DNA of 27,633 nt. Source: Clostridiales bacterium UBA929. Lineage in GTDB: Bacteria > Bacillota > Clostridia > Oscillospirales > UBA929. Both the position numbers and the translations under genes were made by a program. Position 1 is the first letter of the stretch, and each line of letters opens with the position of its first letter. The DNA lies in assembly GCA_002293625.1 (NCBI GenBank), contig DBDP01000049.1:910-28542 (forward strand), read 5' to 3'. The notes beneath the pieces were generated by a model, which was given only the letters and a program-made list of their open reading frames with translations, did not search any database and was not told the DNA's origin. Positions 1 to 8,059 of the stretch are shown one piece after another.

Positions 1-116
1 CACGCTTCAAACTCACCATCATTTAAAGGTTGCATTTGCTCGGCATCCCCCAATGCAAAGGCATTGAATGTCAGCAAAACAAATGCACTGAGGATAAGCG
101 ACAGAATTTTTTTCAT
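1..116 (-). CDS. N-terminal part of a secreted protein (runs off window)
   Basis: The minus strand from 116 reads an ATG followed by about 38 codons with no stop before the window edge. The translation starts MKKILSLILSAFVLLTFNAF, a classic signal peptide: two lysines, a hydrophobic core and small residues, with cleavage plausible after the AFA around residue 21. An AGAAGG ribosome binding site lies 7 to 12 bases upstream. The part after the signal peptide is short and acidic and gives no family clue. The protein is therefore exported or anchored outside the cell, function unknown. It lies downstream of the lipoprotein gene on the same strand and could be co-expressed with it. The rest of the gene lies outside the window. 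Confidence 0.7.
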   Translation of the reverse strand, partial: MKKILSLILSAFVLLTFNAFALGDAEQMQPLNDGEFEA

Positions 117-156
117 GGTTTTTGCCTTCTTTCATTCGTTTTTTAGAAAGATGCGA

Positions 157-175
157 TTTATAGTTACGCAGTAAC
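157..175 (-). promoter_or_regulatory. Possible operator dyad and -10 box upstream of the secreted-protein gene
   Basis: A 13-bp dyad, GTTAC-N3-GTAAC, occupies 163 to 175. On the minus strand it is immediately followed by TATAAA (162 to 157), which resembles a -10 box for the gene starting at 116. No good -35 hexamer is visible 17 bases upstream of TATAAA, so the dyad may be a regulator binding site at a promoter that needs an activator. This is inference from sequence pattern alone. Confidence 0.3.
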
Positions 176-207
176 ACAGAATATCACTATATTACCGCGG
201 GATTTTT

Positions 208-951
208 TTATAGAACCGATAGATATTTCAGAACATTAACAAACTCGCTCTGGTCAATATTTACGCCATACACAATAATTCCCAATCCCTTGTAAATGTA
301 CTGAGCATAGTATACATCGCTTACATCGATACTGGGGACTATCCAAAATTCTTCATTATCCTTATAATGAGCGATCAATACTTCAATGCCATTGACTTCA
401 GAAGCAAGCCAGTTGTCGTGATTTTCCACAAGAGGATCATTCATGCCGCGAAACTCATCGCCGTTTACGCTTATAAAGACAATCTGCCCTGTATCTTCGC
501 TTTCGCGGTAATACCGGAAGTAGTTCATGTCATGCACCCTTCCGTCTGAAAAGGAACCGATGCCGTAGTCTCCCCCTCCGCTAAAACCTGAGCTCTCCAA
601 AGACATACCCTCTAGCACATCGGCAATGTCAAAGGGTCGAATGTTGTAATATACAAATAATTCCTCATGGGTTATGCGGCGGATTTCCTCCCCTCCCCAT
701 GAAGAAAGAGAGGAGTGGGGTTGGCTTGGGCTTTCATCTGTTTCGTTGATATTGATAATCATCGGGAACTCTTCTTCGGATGGTTGAATCGAGGATTTTG
801 GGGTTTGCGTAGTATCTTGCGGGGTCTGTAAATCGAACGGTTCAGAAGCCAAATTATCATTTGCAGGAGAGCATCCGTAAAATAGCGCGGAATACATGAC
901 GAGTATAAACACGATTATCAAAACGGTATAGATTCTATGGCTGTGAAACAT
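208..951 (-). CDS. Putative lipoprotein, hypothetical
   Basis: This 247-residue protein has a hydrophobic N-terminus (residues 8 to 26) that ends in FYGC, with Cys27 as the likely lipidated residue. FY at positions -3 and -2 is a weak lipobox, so a plain membrane anchor is the alternative. Residues 28 to about 90 are a Ser/Thr/Pro/acidic tether. The remaining roughly 155 residues look like a folded domain with the aromatic-rich alternation of beta strands, and I do not recognise a family. AGGAG lies 8 bases before the ATG. Base composition is more AT-rich than the housekeeping genes of the window, which could mean recent acquisition. The downstream gene (start 116) also encodes an exported protein, so an envelope-related pair is possible. 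Function is unknown. Confidence 0.72.
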   Translation of the reverse strand: MFHSHRIYTVLIIVFILVMYSALFYGCSPANDNLASEPFDLQTPQDTTQTPKSSIQPSEEEFPMIININETDESPSQPHSSLSSWGGEEIRRITHEELFVYYNIRPFDIADVLEGMSLESSGFSGGGDYGIGSFSDGRVHDMNYFRYYRESEDTGQIVFISVNGDEFRGMNDPLVENHDNWLASEVNGIEVLIAHYKDNEEFWIVPSIDVSDVYYAQYIYKGLGIIVYGVNIDQSEFVNVLKYLSVL

Positions 952-1153
952 GCGAGCTTCTCCTCTCTTGTTTTTTATGATGGGACATGCTTCCGCTTAA
1001 TGGATTTTTAAAGTCTCTCATATATAATAACGTATTTAAAATAAAAAATGTTGTCGAATAAGCACGAAAAAAAATGTTTTGAAAAACGCCGTCTTGAACA
1101 CACCAATTTTCCTTTTATGTGGTATTATTTGCTCATTACTATAAAATGTTAAT

Positions 1154-1180
1154 ACCCGCAAGGCTTAGAGCCATGCGGGT
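1154..1180 (-). terminator. Hairpin downstream of tRNA-Thr
   Basis: ACCCGCA and TGCGGGT pair around a further small inner stem (GGCT/AGCC). The hairpin lies seven bases beyond the encoded CCA of the tRNA. On the minus strand the following bases are only moderately T-rich (ATTAACATTTTA), so it may be a weak terminator or a 3' processing signal. On the plus strand there is no gene for it to serve. Confidence 0.55.
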
Positions 1181-1186
1181 TTTCAT

Positions 1187-1262
1187 TGGAGCTTCCATCC
1201 AGATTCGAACTGGAGACCTCGTCCTTACCAAGGACGCGCTCTGCCGCCTGAGCTATGGAAGC
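1187..1262 (-). tRNA. tRNA-Thr(GGT)
   Basis: The minus strand folds as a full cloverleaf. The acceptor stem is GCTTCCA/TGGAAGC, the D arm is GCTC...GAGC, the anticodon stem is CGTCC/GGACG around the loop TTGGTAA, and the T arm has the TTCGAAT loop. The anticodon GGT (1227 to 1229 on the plus strand) reads the threonine codons ACC and ACU. The discriminator base is T and the CCA end is encoded in the gene. It stands alone with its own promoter and a downstream hairpin. Confidence 0.95.
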
Positions 1263-1312
1263 AAGCGCATCTTTCGCAACCGTCAAACAGCGGCCAGCCA
1301 AGACGCTCCATT

Positions 1313-1341
1313 ATAATAGCATACCTTTTCGCAATTTGCAA
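1313..1341 (-). promoter_or_regulatory. Sigma-A-type promoter for tRNA-Thr
   Basis: On the minus strand TTGCAA (1341 to 1336), a 17-bp spacer and TATTAT (1318 to 1313) form a good housekeeping promoter. Transcription would start near 1306, giving a 5' leader of about 44 bases before the mature tRNA. Confidence 0.7.
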
Positions 1342-1362
1342 CCCCGATTTTCGACCGTGTCT

Positions 1363-1620
1363 CTATTCGCGTTTTGCGGTTCCTTCAATGTAGAGGTTTT
1401 CCGCCTTGCATTGAAGAAATTTTAGCGCGGTGACGACTTCGATATATGTGTGGACATTTTCTAGAATCAAGCTAATTCCGTTGAATAACCCGTAATACAA
1501 AGGTTTATAGTTGGTCTCATCATCGCTTACAGTTCCCTGATCGATAGCAGAAAGCGTCTGCACAATCAATGCGGTGATTGAATTGCTTAAGACCGCCTCA
1601 TCCGGTGGATTGTTCGACAT
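1363..1620 (-). CDS. Hypothetical 85-residue protein
   Basis: This is a small, acidic, soluble protein with no signal peptide. Its middle (about residues 12 to 75) looks mainly helical, and Cys71 is the only cysteine. No family is recognised. It is supported as a real gene by an AAGGGAG ribosome binding site 10 bases before the ATG and by a strong promoter further upstream (1681 to 1709). That promoter lies back to back with the promoter of the zinc-ribbon membrane cassette, so the two may share a regulator. Otherwise it stands alone, with the tRNA gene downstream on the same strand. Confidence 0.65.
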   Translation of the reverse strand: MSNNPPDEAVLSNSITALIVQTLSAIDQGTVSDDETNYKPLYYGLFNGISLILENVHTYIEVVTALKFLQCKAENLYIEGTAKRE

Positions 1621-1680
1621 AAAAGCTGTCTCCCTTCTGTCTTAAACTCTGTTTGTTCACCGGGGAATCCTTCTGACATA

Positions 1681-1709
1681 ATTATAGCAAATTCGTTGTT
1701 CAATGACAA
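1681..1709 (-). promoter_or_regulatory. Sigma-A-type promoter for the 85-residue gene
   Basis: On the minus strand TTGTCA (1709 to 1704), exactly 17 bases and TATAAT (1686 to 1681) form a near-consensus promoter directed at the gene starting at 1620. Confidence 0.75.
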
Positions 1710-1728
1710 GCCTGTTGAAAATATTCTC

Positions 1729-1757
1729 TTGCGCAGATACCGTTCTTGTTATATAAT
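1729..1757 (+). promoter_or_regulatory. Promoter of the zinc-ribbon membrane cassette
   Basis: TTGCGC (1729 to 1734), a 17-bp spacer and a perfect TATAAT (1752 to 1757) lie upstream of the first cassette gene at 1795. The -35 is only half consensus, which would allow activator control. The divergent promoter's -35 is 19 bp away, and an imperfect AT-rich dyad (GAAAATATTC, 1716 to 1725) lies between the two. Confidence 0.65.
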
Positions 1758-1794
1758 CCAAAAGGATTGATTGCACTAGGAGCGTGAGTGTATC

Positions 1795-4059
1795 ATGAAA
1801 AACCACAAAGCCTTTACCGTGATTCTCTCTGTTTTCCTGCTGCTTGTTCTCGCGGCGGGTGGCTATTTTGGGTTGACATTTCTGCTTACCGAGCGTAACC
1901 CTATGGATATACTTACCGGCGGCAGCGATGTTCCAACCAACGATATGCCTACCGACGCAGAGGGCAACAACCTCACCGGTAACTCCATGCAAAACCTCTA
2001 CGCCGGCGGATTGCTGGCGATGCAGGGTAAGGATCTGTTTTACGCGAATCCGTCGGACGGCGGTTCTCTGTATTGCCGCGCACGGAACGGCGAGATTACT
2101 AAGCTCACCGATTTTCCCGTGGCAAACCTCAATATCAGCGGTGAAAAGCTGGTTTTCACCGACCTTGCGGCCAACACCATCATCCGCTCGGACGGTGTCA
2201 TGGGTACATACTCCGCCGCGAGCCATCAAGAACTATGGGACTTGGCGGGTGATGAGGATCGCATTCGCTTCGGCGGAAATCTATACTATATTTTGGGCAT
2301 TAAAACGTTCTGCGCGGGCGAGATTACCTATAATGACCTAATTATCGCGAAGATGGAGAGCGAGCTTTACTATCAATCTCCGGTAATGCTGGAAGGCGGC
2401 GACCTTTTGGTGTTCACCGTCACTCCCGAAATAAAACCAAACGGACCCTCTTTAGCCGCCCAACCGGCAGCGATGAGGGTGTTTTCACTCTCCGCGCAGC
2501 CGGAGAGTTTTAGCGCGATCCCGCTGGCCGTTGATGTTGTACATATCATGGTCGGAGACTCTATATCGATTGAAAACCCAACAACGGGCAAGAGCGATTT
2601 TTATTTGGATACCAGTGCCGGCGACAGTATACAAAGCGCGGCTGTTGTTGGCGGCGGCTTGTATGTCGAAACAATAAACGCCGACGCCGCGGGCGAGCGC
2701 GGGAATAATACCATCTCCGTTATTGACCGCGCCACAGGCAGAGCCGTAGCCAGTATTCCCGGTCACACCGTGCAAACCGACGGGAAAGACCTATATTTCA
2801 TCAACAAGGGTTCCCTATTCAAACTGCTTCCGGGTTCCGGCATTATCTCTCAAGTTTCCGACACTATCGTCAGGAACACAGGATATAAGATCAATCCCAA
2901 CGGCAGCGTGGAATACCAATCGTATGACAGCCAAACGGGGAAATTGGTGGATATGATAAGCATTCCCACAGACCGCGGTTACGTAACCACGGTAAACGGG
3001 CAGCCCGTTACGCTTCCCGAACCATTGAAAAACGCGCATCAGTTTGGAGACAACATCTATGCATGGGATACGGAAGCCAAGGGTTGGGTGCGTATTGACC
3101 CCAAAGACATCAAAGACGGTAAAATGCCCTACACGCCTACAGACTGGGGTGACGAGCGGCGCGATATAGATTACGATCGTGTTCGGCTGATGCCGCCGGG
3201 GGAGATAGGCAAACTCTATTCCGACGAACCGTGGAATAATGAGCGGAAAGAACTCCCGACGCCCGGTCCCTCCCCCGACCCGTTCGTTCCAAACACTTGG
3301 CCGTCTGACGATTACAACACCCCCTCCGCACCCAGTCCTGCGCCGAGCGCCGACACAAGCGCTGACCCCAGTCCCAATCCGAGCGCCGCGCCAAGCGCCG
3401 ATCCTACCCCGCCGCCCGCCGTACCGTCTGCCGGAAACAATACTCGCCAAACGCCTGTCGAGGCGCTTGACGCATTAGTACTGGTTCTGCAGGGTAACGA
3501 TTTTGACAGCCCGAGTGTCGCGGCTATCTATACACACGAGGAATCCAGCAAAGTGATTCAATACTACGGTGTGGATATCATAAATACGGACGCACTTATC
3601 GGTGAGATAGCGGAGGCGTTCACCATATCCATGATGGATTTCGGCATGTCGCATAACGACGAACTGACCATGCGCTTGAAAGAGGCCATCAAGGATTTAC
3701 TCCTGTGGTTCCAGTATACCGCGACGCTGGAGCCGGGATTTGATGCCGAATCAGATACCGCCATAGTGACGCTGGATATAACAGCGCGGCCAAGCCTGAA
3801 CACAGACAATATGGAGATATTCTTTTTACAGGAAATGATGCAGTACCCCGGCGGTCAGCAGGGTCTTGTCGCGCTGGGAAACGAAGGACTTGCCGAGTTC
3901 TTCTATGAAGCGATTATTAAGTATGTATCCTCGCCGGTAGATTACGGCTTATTGGACGAAACCGCGCAAAGGGCGACCATAACCATGCGCAAAGACACCT
4001 CGGCAGGCTGGGTGCTGGAAGATTTGAACGATTTGACGGATCTGATGATGACCTTTTAG
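1795..4059 (+). CDS. Membrane-anchored propeller-like protein with Pro/Ser/Ala linker and C-terminal domain (cassette gene 1)
   Basis: This 754-residue protein is held by one N-terminal membrane segment (about residues 7 to 31), with the positive charges before it predicting an outside C-terminus. Residues 65 to about 480 contain repeated short beta-type units (GKDLFYAN, GGSLYC, GNLYYI, GGGLYV, GKDLYFI) like the propeller-like DUF5050 proteins of Clostridia. That resemblance is judged by eye. Residues about 488 to 548 are a Pro/Ser/Ala/Asp linker. Residues 549 to 754 form a separate domain that ends in a strand like those of NTF2/DUF5105-type lipoprotein domains (TITMRKDTSAGWVLED). The ATG has AGGAG 12 bases upstream, slightly far. 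It is the first gene of a four-gene plus-strand operon and the only member without a zinc ribbon. A role as an envelope sensor or ligand-binding protein is inference. Confidence 0.8.
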   Translation: MKNHKAFTVILSVFLLLVLAAGGYFGLTFLLTERNPMDILTGGSDVPTNDMPTDAEGNNLTGNSMQNLYAGGLLAMQGKDLFYANPSDGGSLYCRARNGEITKLTDFPVANLNISGEKLVFTDLAANTIIRSDGVMGTYSAASHQELWDLAGDEDRIRFGGNLYYILGIKTFCAGEITYNDLIIAKMESELYYQSPVMLEGGDLLVFTVTPEIKPNGPSLAAQPAAMRVFSLSAQPESFSAIPLAVDVVHIMVGDSISIENPTTGKSDFYLDTSAGDSIQSAAVVGGGLYVETINADAAGERGNNTISVIDRATGRAVASIPGHTVQTDGKDLYFINKGSLFKLLPGSGIISQVSDTIVRNTGYKINPNGSVEYQSYDSQTGKLVDMISIPTDRGYVTTVNGQPVTLPEPLKNAHQFGDNIYAWDTEAKGWVRIDPKDIKDGKMPYTPTDWGDERRDIDYDRVRLMPPGEIGKLYSDEPWNNERKELPTPGPSPDPFVPNTWPSDDYNTPSAPSPAPSADTSADPSPNPSAAPSADPTPPPAVPSAGNNTRQTPVEALDALVLVLQGNDFDSPSVAAIYTHEESSKVIQYYGVDIINTDALIGEIAEAFTISMMDFGMSHNDELTMRLKEAIKDLLLWFQYTATLEPGFDAESDTAIVTLDITARPSLNTDNMEIFFLQEMMQYPGGQQGLVALGNEGLAEFFYEAIIKYVSSPVDYGLLDETAQRATITMRKDTSAGWVLEDLNDLTDLMMTF

Positions 4060-4073
4060 GCGGTGAATGCGGT

Positions 4074-5459
4074 ATGACATGTCCCCATTGCGGTTCCGAG
4101 CTGCCCGAAGGTTTGCAAATATGCTTTCGGTGCGGCAAATCATTAACACAACTGGCAGAGCAAAAAAACGGTGACATTTGCCCGTGCTGCGGGAAAAGTC
4201 TGCCTCCCGGTCTATCTGTTTGCTTCTATTGCGGTCAGTCGTTAAACGTCGCCGTTCAAGTGTCACCGCCGCCGGTAATATCGCCCGAACGGAAACGGCA
4301 CAGAGGAGGGTTGGCGGTTCTTATTACCAATTTGTCCCTCGTTTTCCTTCTGGGTATAGTTGTAGGCGGGCATTTCCTCGGGCTTTACGAGTTGCCGCTG
4401 CTGCCAACCAGAGGAGAACCCGCGCCGTCCGGCAGCATTACAGCTCCGTCGCCAACGGATGAACTACCCGCCGCAACAGGCGGCGAAGAATCGTCCGCTC
4501 CGCCGGATGACAATGTCCAACCTGACGATGTAACACCTTCAGAAAATGTTTCAATTGACGCAGAAATTGACGAAACCGGTTTTATCAGCGCATTCTTCGG
4601 CTATGAAGTTTCGGAGGACAATGTCCTGACCGCCATCAGGCACGTTTTGGTTGAGTTTGAACCCGGTATCGCCGCCAATCTGACGTTTTCGGACTTTTCG
4701 GATTTTAGGCTGACGCGGGATGGCGTCGAAGAGCCTGTATATATCGATGACATGAATGTTGGCGACGATCCCGATATGCTTTTTCTCAGGTTAACGAACC
4801 CCCTCACGGAACCGGGCGTGTATGAGCTGTCTTTTACCCTGTTCGGTAAAACACGGCAAACTTTAGGCGGGAGCAGCATCGGTAATACAGTCCCCACGCA
4901 AGAACCGCAATTTACCGCGCCGGAGTATATGGATCGTTTCTTGATCCTTGACAACATCGAGGTTTCGATTGACCCGGACGACCCGTTCCACGCGTTTATC
5001 ACCCTTAAAGGGTTCCCCATGCCCGAATGGGTCTTTCAAGCCGGAGAGAAGGACGATCCGGCAACGGGCGTTAATTGGTCAGTATTTTTCTCCGATAAAG
5101 GCGGGGTTCTGTACCGCGTTGTAGCCGAGCGGTGGCTCAGAGCTGATGAACGGTTTGATGAGGCGACCTGCGGGTTGAAATCCATCATCTATAGAAATTA
5201 TGATTCCTTTGACAGTTACACCAACATAGCGGCGCACTGCCCGATCGTTGGCGTGGACGGGGAGAGCGTTTCATGGGAGTTAACCCTCCACGGGGAGGAG
5301 AAGGTGGACTTTACAAAACTCCTGTATATCGGTTACGAGGTTCTGGAGTACAATGTGCGCGACCCGGAAGTGCGCTCTTATGAGAATTTAGGGGATCGCT
5401 GGAGCGAAATCGGGGAAATCACTTTATCTGAGTATTATAAAGATTTACACGGCCAATAA
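4074..5459 (+). CDS. Double zinc-ribbon single-pass membrane protein (cassette gene 2)
   Basis: The 461-residue protein opens with two zinc ribbons, Cys3/Cys6/Cys17/Cys20 and Cys36/Cys39/Cys50/Cys53, both with CxxC-x10-CxxC spacing and knuckles ending in CG. A basic stretch (RKRHR, residues 73 to 77) precedes one membrane segment (about 79 to 103), so the ribbons should be cytoplasmic and the rest outside. A Pro/Glu/Asp-rich tether (about 110 to 160) leads to a roughly 300-residue extracytoplasmic region rich in predicted beta strands, which I do not recognise. The layout recalls Firmicute zinc-ribbon membrane proteins such as YvbJ or TcaA, but only in architecture. It starts 14 bases after the previous stop with a weak site (AGGCGGTG), which fits translational coupling. 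Zinc binding is inferred from the cysteines. Confidence 0.8.
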   Translation: MTCPHCGSELPEGLQICFRCGKSLTQLAEQKNGDICPCCGKSLPPGLSVCFYCGQSLNVAVQVSPPPVISPERKRHRGGLAVLITNLSLVFLLGIVVGGHFLGLYELPLLPTRGEPAPSGSITAPSPTDELPAATGGEESSAPPDDNVQPDDVTPSENVSIDAEIDETGFISAFFGYEVSEDNVLTAIRHVLVEFEPGIAANLTFSDFSDFRLTRDGVEEPVYIDDMNVGDDPDMLFLRLTNPLTEPGVYELSFTLFGKTRQTLGGSSIGNTVPTQEPQFTAPEYMDRFLILDNIEVSIDPDDPFHAFITLKGFPMPEWVFQAGEKDDPATGVNWSVFFSDKGGVLYRVVAERWLRADERFDEATCGLKSIIYRNYDSFDSYTNIAAHCPIVGVDGESVSWELTLHGEEKVDFTKLLYIGYEVLEYNVRDPEVRSYENLGDRWSEIGEITLSEYYKDLHGQ

Positions 5460-5481
5460 GTTACGCGAGGGAGGAAATAAA

Positions 5482-7017
5482 ATGTTCTGTATCTATTGCC
5501 GCGCCGAGTTGGAGGAAAACGTACAGTTCTGCCCGCGCTGCGGGCGGGATTTACGCATGGTCTCATTGTACGCCGAACCCGCAATATATCATCAGGCAGC
5601 CCCCCATAACCCCTTGGTCTACGAACCGCCTATCCAGCAAACCATGAACCCCGACCCCCTACCGGAGCCACAGAATCCGGTACCCACCCCGCAACCCGTT
5701 ATAACTCCGGGTTCCTTCGTAAACTCTACTACCAATATTTTCTCCGATCCTATTCCTCCTTCCTACCAACCTCCCGTACCCTCCGTTCCGCCCCTGCAAC
5801 CCGCAAGTTTCGTTCAACAAACCACCCCTTATCAGCAACCACCCGTACCCCCGATACCACAGCCTCCGAAGCCTCCACAGCCACCTAAAGTCAACAAATC
5901 TAAGGGAGACGGGAAGAAACCCATTCTGCTTACGCTGGGCATAGTCGCCGCGATTGCCGTGATACTCGTGATTGTAATTTTGCTTCAACCCTTCGGCGGC
6001 GGTGCGGGCGGCGGCGGTTCTGCGGTTTTCGCCACCGCTGTTGCCAACAACCCGACAATCCAAGTGTTTCCGTACGGGAACAGTACGGTATTCTGCCCTG
6101 GTGGCGCTGGGTTGTATCTGCTTAAGAACAATTCCGATGAAGCTCCGGAAAGAATCACCGACGAAGATACCGGGTATTACCGCGTACTCATCGGCGACAC
6201 TCTTTACTACACAAACCGTATGGATGACCCTTACGGCGAGTTTTTATTCTCCCTATCCCTTCAAGACGGTACGATTACCCCGCATACGGATATTCCGGCG
6301 ATGAGCGTACGTTATGACGGCGAGTATCTTTACGTACACAGTTTCCAATCCGAGAATGAAATAGGCTATTGCGATATCCTAACCCGGTATGACCCAGCCA
6401 ACCTTGAGCCGCTGGGCAGCTATACGTTGAAGTTTATGAATTCACTCACAAACCAGCTTTTGGTGATGGGCGGAAAGTTCTATTATAAAGGGGAGTCTCC
6501 CAACGTAAACGGAGACTATATGCTCGACAATTTCTATACGGCGGTTGATTGGGAAACCGGAGAAAGATCAGATGTAGCCCACGGCGGAAATTATCTTTGC
6601 GGCGACGCCGAAAACGCCTACTACTACAGCTATGCGGAGAAAAAGATTTACGCCCTACCCCATAGAGAGGGCGCGGCTAAAGCCATCCTTGACACAACGG
6701 CAATAAGTGAGGAGTATACCGTATATTGGATGTCAACCGACGGCGAATACGTCTATTTTAGGGGTAGTGACCCTAATGACAGCTATTCGGATCCTACCTA
6801 TCAATACAGGCTGAATAAAGACGGCTCGGCTCTCTATCAAATCCCGTGCGACGGCGCGATTCAGGTCGGCAGCGGATGGGTATACGATCATCACACGGCC
6901 TCCCGTCTCGAAAACGAGAAGGTCACCGAAACAATTGCGTTTCCCCTCCTTGGCCGCCCCGGAAGCCGGACAAAACTGGAAGAACAGCTTCCCTTTGTGG
7001 AAATCCCCATTCAATGA
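5482..7017 (+). CDS. Zinc-ribbon membrane protein with propeller-like ectodomain (cassette gene 3)
   Basis: The 511-residue protein has one N-terminal zinc ribbon (Cys3, Cys6, Cys17, Cys20) and a long Pro/Gln-rich cytoplasmic stretch (about 41 to 136). A basic segment (KVNKSKGDGKK) then leads into one membrane helix (about 147 to 169) and a Gly-rich hinge. The outside part (about 185 to 511) has repeated units such as GDTLYYTN, GEYLYVHS, GGKFYYKG and GEYVYFRG. These are typical of propeller-like DUF5050 regions and resemble those of cassette gene 1, so the two ectodomains are probably distant paralogues. The ribosome binding site AGGGAGGA lies close before the ATG, and the gene is 22 bases after the previous stop. 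Function unknown. The shared architecture across the cassette suggests the products act as one membrane complex (inference). Confidence 0.8.
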   Translation: MFCIYCRAELEENVQFCPRCGRDLRMVSLYAEPAIYHQAAPHNPLVYEPPIQQTMNPDPLPEPQNPVPTPQPVITPGSFVNSTTNIFSDPIPPSYQPPVPSVPPLQPASFVQQTTPYQQPPVPPIPQPPKPPQPPKVNKSKGDGKKPILLTLGIVAAIAVILVIVILLQPFGGGAGGGGSAVFATAVANNPTIQVFPYGNSTVFCPGGAGLYLLKNNSDEAPERITDEDTGYYRVLIGDTLYYTNRMDDPYGEFLFSLSLQDGTITPHTDIPAMSVRYDGEYLYVHSFQSENEIGYCDILTRYDPANLEPLGSYTLKFMNSLTNQLLVMGGKFYYKGESPNVNGDYMLDNFYTAVDWETGERSDVAHGGNYLCGDAENAYYYSYAEKKIYALPHREGAAKAILDTTAISEEYTVYWMSTDGEYVYFRGSDPNDSYSDPTYQYRLNKDGSALYQIPCDGAIQVGSGWVYDHHTASRLENEKVTETIAFPLLGRPGSRTKLEEQLPFVEIPIQ

Positions 7018-7026
7018 GGAGGCGTT

Positions 7027-7938
7027 ATGATGAAATGCTACAATTGCCAAACATCACTGCCTGACGATGCGCGGTTTTGCCGCGTTTGCGGAGCGCCAGT
7101 CACCGCGTTCGCGCCGCCGGAAGGGTTTGAGATCGATCCCGTAAGCCTGCGTTATTTTCGGAACGACGGCGTCATTGCAAACACGCAGTATACTACTTGG
7201 TTCGATCCCGATACAGGGGAATATGAGCAGAGCGGTGTACCGATTGAACCGCCCCCCGCCGAGCCGGAACCTACACCCGTAATTGTACCCGTGCCGGAGC
7301 CTATACCTGCGCCGGAGTCTATCTCCGTACCGGAACCGACACCGGAACCCATACCGGAGTCTGTTCCTGTACCGAAATCTATACCCATGCAACCGCACGT
7401 AAATATTCCGCCGGGTTTTGTTCTTGACCCGTCCAGCGGCTTATACTACACCCCTACCCCCGGTACCGATCCCGTCACAGGCGCGGCAGGTACATGGTAC
7501 ACTTGGTTTTACCCCGATACGGGGGAATACAAGCAGAGTTTCAACCCCGCAGCAAAACCCGTCCAAACGCGCTCTACCGCACCCGCCGGAGCGTCAAAGC
7601 CGGGAGACGGATCAAAAGGGTTGACTTTACTCTTGATTCTGCTACCGATAATCGGTCTTTTGGGCGGCGCGGCTTTTGCCTTTATACAGGCGGGCGGATT
7701 CGCGCTGTTTGAGCGCGGCGGGAGCGAGATTCCCCCCGGAATAGAGATTGTAACCGTCGCGGAAGCCGATTTACCGGTATTAATGCCGGTGACAGATTCT
7801 TCTAACCAACCGTCGCCGGACCCAACGGACAATGACGCAGATACTCAACCTCCGTCGTCTCCAATTCCGTTCGACATCCCCGATGAACCGGCAGAAGAAG
7901 CTGAAAGAGCGGAGGCGGAAGAAGCAGCCGGTTCATAA
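7027..7938 (+). CDS. Zinc-ribbon protein with duplicated TWF-PDTGEY motif and acidic tail (cassette gene 4)
   Basis: The 303-residue protein has a zinc ribbon (Cys4, Cys7, Cys18, Cys21). A module with GF-x2-DP...TWFDPDTGEYEQS (33 to 69) follows, then a Pro/Glu/Val repeat (73 to 121). A second copy of the module (130 to 171, TWFYPDTGEYKQS) comes next, and then one membrane helix (about 198 to 222) and a tail that becomes strongly acidic. By the positive-inside rule both modules and the ribbon are cytoplasmic and only the last 80 residues are outside. The module has aromatic and DPxTGxY features like OCRE-type protein-binding repeats, but I cannot confirm homology. AGGAGG lies 4 bases before the first ATG and 7 before the adjacent second ATG (7030), which may be the true start. 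It is the last gene of the operon, followed by a terminator. Confidence 0.78.
   Translation: MMKCYNCQTSLPDDARFCRVCGAPVTAFAPPEGFEIDPVSLRYFRNDGVIANTQYTTWFDPDTGEYEQSGVPIEPPPAEPEPTPVIVPVPEPIPAPESISVPEPTPEPIPESVPVPKSIPMQPHVNIPPGFVLDPSSGLYYTPTPGTDPVTGAAGTWYTWFYPDTGEYKQSFNPAAKPVQTRSTAPAGASKPGDGSKGLTLLLILLPIIGLLGGAAFAFIQAGGFALFERGGSEIPPGIEIVTVAEADLPVLMPVTDSSNQPSPDPTDNDADTQPPSSPIPFDIPDEPAEEAERAEAEEAAGS
7243..7389 (+). repeat. Pro/Glu/Val-coding degenerate repeat inside cassette gene 4
   Basis: The DNA repeats variants of CCGGAGCCTATACCT and CCGGAACC-type units in frame, encoding alternating PEP, PVP and PIP steps between the two TWF modules. The unit is imperfect, roughly 6 residues long. Such tracts expand or contract by slippage and form stiff spacers in proteins. 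Confidence 0.6.
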
Positions 7939-7947
7939 ATAAAAGCA

Positions 7948-7969
7948 GACCCTCCCGATTGGGAGGGTC
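7948..7969. terminator. Bidirectional terminator between the cassette and the rplA operon
   Basis: A perfect 9-bp stem, GACCCTCCC/GGGAGGGTC, closes a GATT loop. On the minus strand it is followed by TGCTTTTATTTATG, a good T tract for ending the rplA transcript. On the plus strand ATATTATTCC follows, weaker but adequate for the convergent zinc-ribbon cassette, whose last stop is about 10 bases upstream. Confidence 0.85.
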
Positions 7970-8059
7970 ATATTATTCCTGTAGTGGCGCGCATCGCGTA
8001 CCCTTTATGTCCCGTAAGAGCTGTTTGCAACGGGTGAAAATCGGATCGCGTCCGCCCTG

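Noticed and set aside
1119..1316. 65-codon plus-strand frame across the tRNA
   Set aside because: It reads the complement of tRNA-Thr (the IQIRTGDL type stretch is a well-known artefact of antisense tRNA) and has no ribosome site.
2815..3450. 211-codon minus-strand frame inside cassette gene 1
   Set aside because: Arg/Gly-rich shadow of the Pro/Ser/Ala linker and propeller coding; no ribosome site.
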